From Plakobranchus ocellatus (lineage: Eukaryota; Mollusca; Gastropoda; Plakobranchidae), in NCBI GenBank assembly GCA_019648995.1, contig BLXT01000876.1:1094722-1119592 (forward strand): 24,871 nt of DNA. The letters run 5' to 3'. The notes under the pieces were generated by a model. It was not told where the DNA came from and searched no databases. It worked only from the letters and a program-made list of their open reading frames with translations. Shown here piece after piece: positions 1 through 24,871 of the stretch (within the stretch, counting starts at the first letter, position 1; each line of letters begins with the position of its first letter). Position numbers and translations under genes: made by a program.

Positions 1-119
1 GCTTGTTGGGGGCTTATGGGATCTGTGCTGTACTTCTCAGGCTCATCAACTTCTGAAGGAGGGTTTTTGGTAGCAACCATTGCGTTGACAAGTCTAAGTG
101 ATGACTGGATAAAAGACTA

Positions 120-182
120 GGGCAAGTCATCTTCATCTGCTTTCTCTGTCAACTTTGCCAGAGGCAAATCATCCTCAGAACC
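120..182 (-). other. Doubtful candidate FDXR exon 8, or unrelated acidic fragment, ending in TAG
   Basis: After a good acceptor (TTCTTTTCTTTCATGAACAG, 183 onward) the phase-0 frame reads GSEDDLPLAKL then TEKADEDDLP and stops at TAG (117-119). The family has LEG...AxxTGxMEDLPC here, so the start and the DLP end loosely fit. The sequence after the stop does not give LVxxSIGYKS in any frame I read; instead the same frame stays open to the window edge with SFIQSSLRLVNAMVATK and DEPEKYSTDPISPQQ, which I do not recognise. It could be a diverged or mutated exon, an alternative terminal exon, or a transposase-tail fragment (acidic DDLPL-type tails occur in some DNA transposases). Confidence 0.25.
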
Positions 183-2220
183 CTGTTCATGAAAGAAAAG
201 AATCACAGTTTATTAAGTTTCTGACAAATTGAAATACAAATATCATTATAAAAATCATCAATAAATGCCAAATGGCAAAGAGGAATAATCTTCACAATTT
301 TATTAAGTACAATATTGGATGAAAAGAATGGCTTTTATATAGCGCCACAAAGTGTTTTCAAAGAAAGATCAGCTTCTTATCCATTGTGCTGTGTAACTAC
401 AAAAACAGCAGTTATGTTATGTAGTAAGGCACACATGGTTGACACTACTAAGCTATCAGAATTGTGCAATTGAAAAAATCAGATGCCATCACAAGTCATC
501 GTAAAGCCACTGATGCAACCGATACCTGTCTTGCAAATGCAATATTTCTCCATTAAAAATGTTTGATTTAGATAATTTATTTCTTATTTCAGAATGCCTT
601 ACATCAGAATAAGACGTCATGACTTTCCTCTTCTTAATCTTCTGTTCAAATAAGTCGGTTTCCTTTTACTGTCTTTGATATTAGTGCTCTCCAATCAGGT
701 CAGTCCTGTAATCAGATATAAAATCATATTGTGAACATAAAAAGTCATCCCTTTTATAATGATACTTTATCGTGTCTTTCTCAGTCTGTCTGTTGGTCTA
801 TGTCTGATAAAACATGAACTCTCTTATGCATTATTTCGCATCTGCTGATATTAAATACATCTGCATATTCACAGATAAAAGAAGCATCTTCCTCTGATTT
901 TTTTACATTTTCCTGTCATATAGTTGGCACACAGAGCGCACAACAAAGTCCTGTTAAAAATGCTTTATGAAAATCAGTAGCAGAAGACATAGGTTGCATA
1001 ACATGGATATCTGGTATGTGCTTGTATTTGCATATGTGTGAGTTGTACACACTTATTGTGCATACATACCTGTTTTGCTGATCATTCAATATTCGTCAAA
1101 ATAATGTACTGGGAGCCGCTTGACATTGATGGTTCTTGACAACAAAACTTTGTCATCAACTGGAAAAAATCGTGGGCAAGCCAATGCTAGGCTTGTCCTA
1201 ATGTAGACCAATTATGAAAGAATCAGGTAGATTTACTTGGCCAAGGCTCTTTCTTAGAATAATACTGTTCTATTTATAGACCTTGTGCAAGAAGTATCGA
1301 AAAAAGGTGGTGATGCAAGTCTTGCAAACTGACGAACAAGCTCATTCGCCAGTTAGCGAGAAATGTATCATTACGGTTGGGTCGATGTGCAATACGGCAA
1401 AGTGGCGAATGAAACATTCGTCACTTTGCGAAAAACAAGAAAATGAAATCTGCAAAAAATTCTCATTCGCCACGCCAATTTCTCGAAATCTATTAATAGC
1501 ACGACCATGACCTCCTGTGGCCTGAAAGAGGGCGTTATTTAAAACCTATTGGTGTAAAAAAGTGAAAATCGCAAAAATGGCTCATTCGTCACTTTGCGAA
1601 AACACTGACGATTTGGATCTAGATATAGATTTTTGTTTGGAGTGTGCGATTTCCTGAGAATATAGATCTTGTGTTGTAGCCTCGAGGTTTGTTAACATCC
1701 CCAATAGCTCTCTTAAAAAAAAAAACTTTACCAAAACTTCCACCAAAAGATAGAAAAGTAGTCTAAAGCCGCTCTCACAGCATTTAGCGGATTTACTAGA
1801 CCCTATAGAGGATGAATTTGGCGTCTTAGTAGTCAAGAGCTTGATAGATTTGATCTCTTTTTAAAATGTTTCATCTTGTCTCAATCTCATCCCTTGAATG
1901 TGAAGCAAAATAAGCACAAGACAGCACAATTGCATTGAGACTGAGCTGAAATTATTGTGTGAAGTATGCAACATGGGAACTCAATTAACAAAAAAATATA
2001 TGGTTATTGAATTTCAATCAGGAGCTTTCCAATGTATTTCAAGTCTTTTCTAATGGCATCTATTATCATTTTTTTTTATCTTTAGAGATGAACTTAGCTA
2101 TGAACAATACATTTGTAGCAGTTTCTTTGTTAGGAATTGCCAGATAAGAGAATAAACTACTTTTTTAGTTCAAAAATGTTTTAAATAGTGAGATCATTCT
2201 CCATAAATCAATCCCTTTAC
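183..2220 (-). other. FDXR intron 7 (or intron and intergenic), no gene seen
   Basis: Runs from the exon 7 donor to the doubtful exon 8 acceptor. I looked on the minus strand for SIGYKS, PFD and GPTGVI coding sequence and found none. The only structured part is the hairpin-repeat cluster at about 1324-1606. The small open frames here (for example 1283-1510 and 1582-1836) lie in that repeat and have no recognisable domain. Confidence 0.6.
1324..1606. repeat. Cluster of short hairpins sharing GCAAASTGRCGAA stems
   Basis: Stem 1 is 1324-1336 with 1345-1357 (GCAAACTGACGAA against TTCGCCAGTTAGC, two mismatches). Stem 2 is 1395-1411 with 1415-1430 (CGGCAAAGTGGCGAATG against CATTCGTCACTTTGCG, three-base loop). 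A third weaker one is 1562-1575 with 1594-1606. CATTCGTCACTTTGCGAAAA occurs exactly twice, at 1415-1434 and 1583-1602, with related copies at 1343 and 1464. No coding or known family is recognised. Confidence 0.75.
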
Positions 2221-22180
<19,960 letters not shown>

Positions 22181-22424
22181 TGTTTTTGAAGTCCTTTCTT
22201 TGAATACTAGCTGCTCAATATTTTTATTTGTACATAAAAATTAATTAATGTTGCAATGATCTTGAAACTGCTAAAGACGGTAATAGTTGGATATGATGCA
22301 TTTTAAAAGTGGTCAAAAGGGAACTTGCAAAGACTATGACATTCAAAGCATGAGAAAAAAATTGCCATAGTAGTAGCTGAAGTTATTACACTGTAGTGGT
22401 AATGGTTGAGTGTTAGTGAGGATA
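22181..22424 (-). promoter_or_regulatory. Region upstream of FDXR start, no motif recognised
   Basis: The 5' leader and promoter of FDXR would be expected here if no further 5' exon exists. I see an in-frame stop at 22241-22243 and a tiny upstream ORF at 22224-22235, but no TATA box, initiator or other element I can defend. Confidence 0.3.
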
Positions 22425-22539
22425 CTAGAGTACAGTAGTAGTTGGGTTAGTAATATACGTATTTAGTTTTTGCAGTTGAAGTAGTAATAGTAGAGTAGGA
22501 GGAGAGGTAGGTGCATCAGTAGTAATGGTTGTAGTAGAA

Positions 22540-22621
22540 GTAGTAGTAGTGCTAGTATTGTAGTAGAAGTAATAGTAGTAATGCAGTAGTAGTAATAGTA
22601 GTAGTAGTAGTAGTAGTAGNN

Positions 22622-22658
<37 letters not shown>

Positions 22659-22707
22659 CAGTAGTAGTAGTAGAGCAATAGTAGTAGTAGTTGTAGTAGA
22701 AGCAGCC

Positions 22708-22738
<31 letters not shown>

Positions 22739-22747
22739 TAATAGTAA

Positions 22748-22797
<50 letters not shown>

Positions 22798-22895
22798 CTA
22801 CTACTACTACTACTACCACTACTACTGTAGTAGAAGTAGTAGTAGCAGTAGTAGTAGTAGTAGCAATAGTAGTAGTAGTTGTAGTAGAAGCAGCC

Positions 22896-22972
<77 letters not shown>

Positions 22973-23065
22973 TGTAGTTGTAGTTGTAGTAGTAGTAGAA
23001 GTAGTAGTTGTAGTAGTAGTAGAAGTAGTAGTTGTAGTAGTAGTAGAAGTAGTAGTAGTTATAGA
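22540..23065. repeat. Long AGT/ACT triplet microsatellite with inversion and higher-order repeat
   Basis: Over 500 bp of AGT (GTA, TAG) triplets with AGC-rich islands. A block reading AGCAATAGTAG .. GAAGCAGCCGCAGCAGCAG occurs at about 22674-22722 and again 188 bp later (22862-22920). At 22797 the strand sense flips from GTA to TAC until 22826, making a long inverted repeat. Two unknown bases (22620-22621) lie within. Long Leu/Tyr/Ser/Thr frames on the minus strand are by-products of the triplet. Confidence 0.97.
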
Positions 23066-23095
23066 GGAACAGTAGAAATGGCAGTGATACTAGCA

Positions 23096-24060
23096 TTAAG
23101 TAACAACAACAGTAGTAACAGTAATCAGACTAAAAAAAGTAAGTAATATTGTAGTTTAGCTTGAAATAGTAATTTTAAAAGTAGTAGCAAAGTAAAGCTA
23201 GTTTACATGCATAGGCCTAGATCACCCCAATCCTTCAAGCCTAGTCTGTCATCACCCGGCATGAGTGGACAAAGAGAGATCTGTGTGGCATATAATTTGT
23301 GTTATACAGCTATCACAATCATACTGCAGTAAACCCATCCAGTCTCCTGACCTTGAGATAAGAAGATGCCGATCGGGAGTAGAAATAAAGGTGAGGGGAA
23401 AGCTATTGAATACTTGGCATCATATGGGGTGGCTCTCACTGTGTTGAGCCAGTGAAAAGATAAGAGGATGGAGAATCACTAGGCCTATATCTAGGGACTA
23501 GAGAGCATTGTCCTAATGCCAGAACTTAGCCTGACTATTGACTCAGTGTGTCCATCACCCTCTGCCTCTTTCCCATCCCTGTTAACTACTTGATAATTTA
23601 ACTAAACATTCTCTGTCTCAACTACATTCCTATGTAATTAATCATGAAAATAATTGGATTTTGCCAGCTTTTACTCCCCATTTAGTAGGTAATAAAATCA
23701 TAATAAATTCTTAAATCCCCTTTGTGGGAATAATGACACTTTGTAATAAGAACAAAAGTTTTTCTTACTAAGAAGTTCTAAAATATACTGACAAAGAGAG
23801 GTGCCAATATCTTCAAAAATGTTTAGTTTGCGATGGTTTAGACCTGGATTTGTTGAATGCAACAATGGGGTTCTACATATCAAAAAAAAAAAATTGATCT
23901 CTTGGTTTCAAATTCTAAAGTGGTGTTATTCTGTATTAAAGACTTAATGTCTAATATCTAATAGATCTACATCTCATTTCTTGAGATTACTTGCTTTTTA
24001 TTTCTAAATTAATGACTGAGTCGGACTACATCAACTCTGCCGAGTATTTCCGAGGCAATC
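23096..24060. other. Unannotated upstream stretch
   Basis: AT-rich with a somewhat GC-richer part at 23220-23580. No gene, TIR or tail recognised. A phrase at 23425-23455 (GGGGTGGCTCTCACTGTG) loosely resembles 15931-15955 in FDXR intron 4, too weakly to call a shared SINE. Confidence 0.5.
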
Positions 24061-24071
24061 AATTTGGCCGA

Positions 24072-24312
24072 CCTTATTTTCCCGAACGCTTGGTAAATAG
24101 AGTCAAACCTTATTTTCCCGAACGCATAAAGAGCAAGATAGTTCAGTAACATCGGCATTATAATATCTCTTAGATCTATACCTAGGGCAATTCATACTCA
24201 CCTATGAAGTTAGATAAAAATCTGGTTCCCTTAACTTATGTAGGCTAAGTAGTGTCCATTACGTTCGGGAAAATAATGACTGGACCTTTTTTCCAGGATG
24301 TTCGGGAAAATA
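24072..24312. repeat. Fold-back repeat built from TTTTCCCGAAC motifs
   Basis: CCTTATTTTCCCGAACGC occurs twice exactly, at 24072-24089 and 24108-24125 (36-bp spacing). It recurs inverted at 24262-24277 (CGTTCGGGAAAATAAT) and 24300-24312 (GTTCGGGAAAATA). Two direct copies facing two inverted ones around a ~140-bp core is MITE-like subterminal structure. No target duplication is clear and no family is recognised. Confidence 0.75.
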
Positions 24313-24871
24313 GTCACTTCATAAACGTTTTACTCGTTTTGAATGCACATTCGATAGACTCTAGCTTGTACTAGATTTACTACTAGGCACAAAGTTGTCA
24401 ACAGTTGAATAAAATTCCCTACATTTCGTCATTATAATCGTTACAGTTGGTAAACTTTAAAAATTATCTAAATTTAATCTAGATCTAGATCAGCAATTGC
24501 CTTAAATTGACCTCATCTCGTCATTATTATTGTAATATCTCAATGTGTGGATATTCGGAAATCTTTCCACACTATCTTTTATTTTTCGCAGTGGCTGCCC
24601 GTACGGGACCGCACGAGAAGAAAATTATCTATTTGTACGGTTGGCTTGAACTGATCAGCGCTTCCACTTCTTTGGCTTCTGAGAGAAAAGTGTAAGAAGG
24701 TGGGGGGCCTTGAACCAATATGACATTACACTTTAGTGGGGAGTAAAAAATGAAAAGGAAAAAATATTGACACCATATTAAAAAAAAAATAGGAAGAAGA
24801 AGAAGGGGCAACTATTCTTATCATACATGTAAATGTAGAATCGCATTATGTCCCTTCATGTTTTTTTTTTT
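24313..24871. other. Right-edge stretch, possible but unproven exon at 24593-24694
   Basis: After the pyrimidine-rich TTTTATTTTTCGCAG (to 24591) a less AT-rich frame reads AARTGPHEKKIIYLYGWLEL and continues to a stop at 24693-24695. It resembles a splice acceptor plus short terminal exon on the plus strand, divergent from FDXR. I recognise no domain, and one short frame is weak evidence. The rest is AT-rich with A-runs. Confidence 0.2.

Noticed and set aside
22540..23065. Array-like pattern that could suggest a CRISPR or satellite of spaced repeats
   Set aside because: It is a 3-bp microsatellite in a eukaryotic locus, with no spacer structure.
22425..23096. Frames of 118 and 223 residues rich in Leu, Tyr, Ser, Thr, Cys
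   Set aside because: These are pure translation of the AGT-triplet microsatellite.

Overview
The window is AT-rich eukaryotic DNA carrying one large intron-rich gene on the minus strand. Seven coding exons, spread from 22180 down to 2221, join in frame into a protein recognisable as mitochondrial NADPH:adrenodoxin/ferredoxin oxidoreductase (FDXR). It shows the FAD-binding [31 protein letters not shown] segment, NADPH-binding GHGNVALD and [19 protein letters not shown] signatures. The 3' end of the gene (the SIGYKS and GPTGVI region) is not seen and should lie beyond the left edge. The scattered TAGATCTAGATC and TAGGCCTA-type motifs, AT richness and RTE-type retrotransposon suggest an invertebrate, perhaps a gastropod mollusc; that is inference, not proof.

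Layout, read in gene order (right to left). 22181-24871 is upstream sequence with a ~500 bp AGT-triplet microsatellite (22540-23065) and a fold-back repeat (24072-24312). Exon 1 is 21959-22180. Intron 1 holds a GC-rich MITE with 21-bp terminal inverted repeats and a TTA target duplication (21277-21635). Exon 2 is 20899-20994 and exon 3 is 20071-20193. Intron 3 holds a nearly full-length but dead RTE-like LINE, antisense to the gene, with a (GAT)10 tail and a 9-bp target duplication. Exon 4 is 16497-16610 and exon 5 is 15153-15254. Intron 5 is ~11.7 kb and carries a 637-bp assembly gap, a 107-bp tandem duplication, an (AT)25 microsatellite, a long hairpin, a piggyBac-like MITE with TTAA duplications, and a deleted copy of the same RTE family. 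Exon 6 is 3285-3477 and exon 7 is 2221-2414. A possible but doubtful eighth exon lies at the left edge (120-182, ending in TAG), and the intron before it holds a cluster of short related hairpins.

Functionally there is one gene: FDXR moves electrons from NADPH via FAD to ferredoxin in the mitochondrial matrix, for steroid hydroxylation, Fe-S cluster and heme A synthesis. Everything else that can be named is transposon- or repeat-derived intron and flank. The best candidates for something undescribed are the non-autonomous elements and hairpin repeats: the TTAA MITE with four GGGG..CCCC quasi-palindromes, the TTA MITE, the TTTTCCCGAAC fold-back and the CATTCGYCA hairpin cluster. No new multi-gene system is visible.
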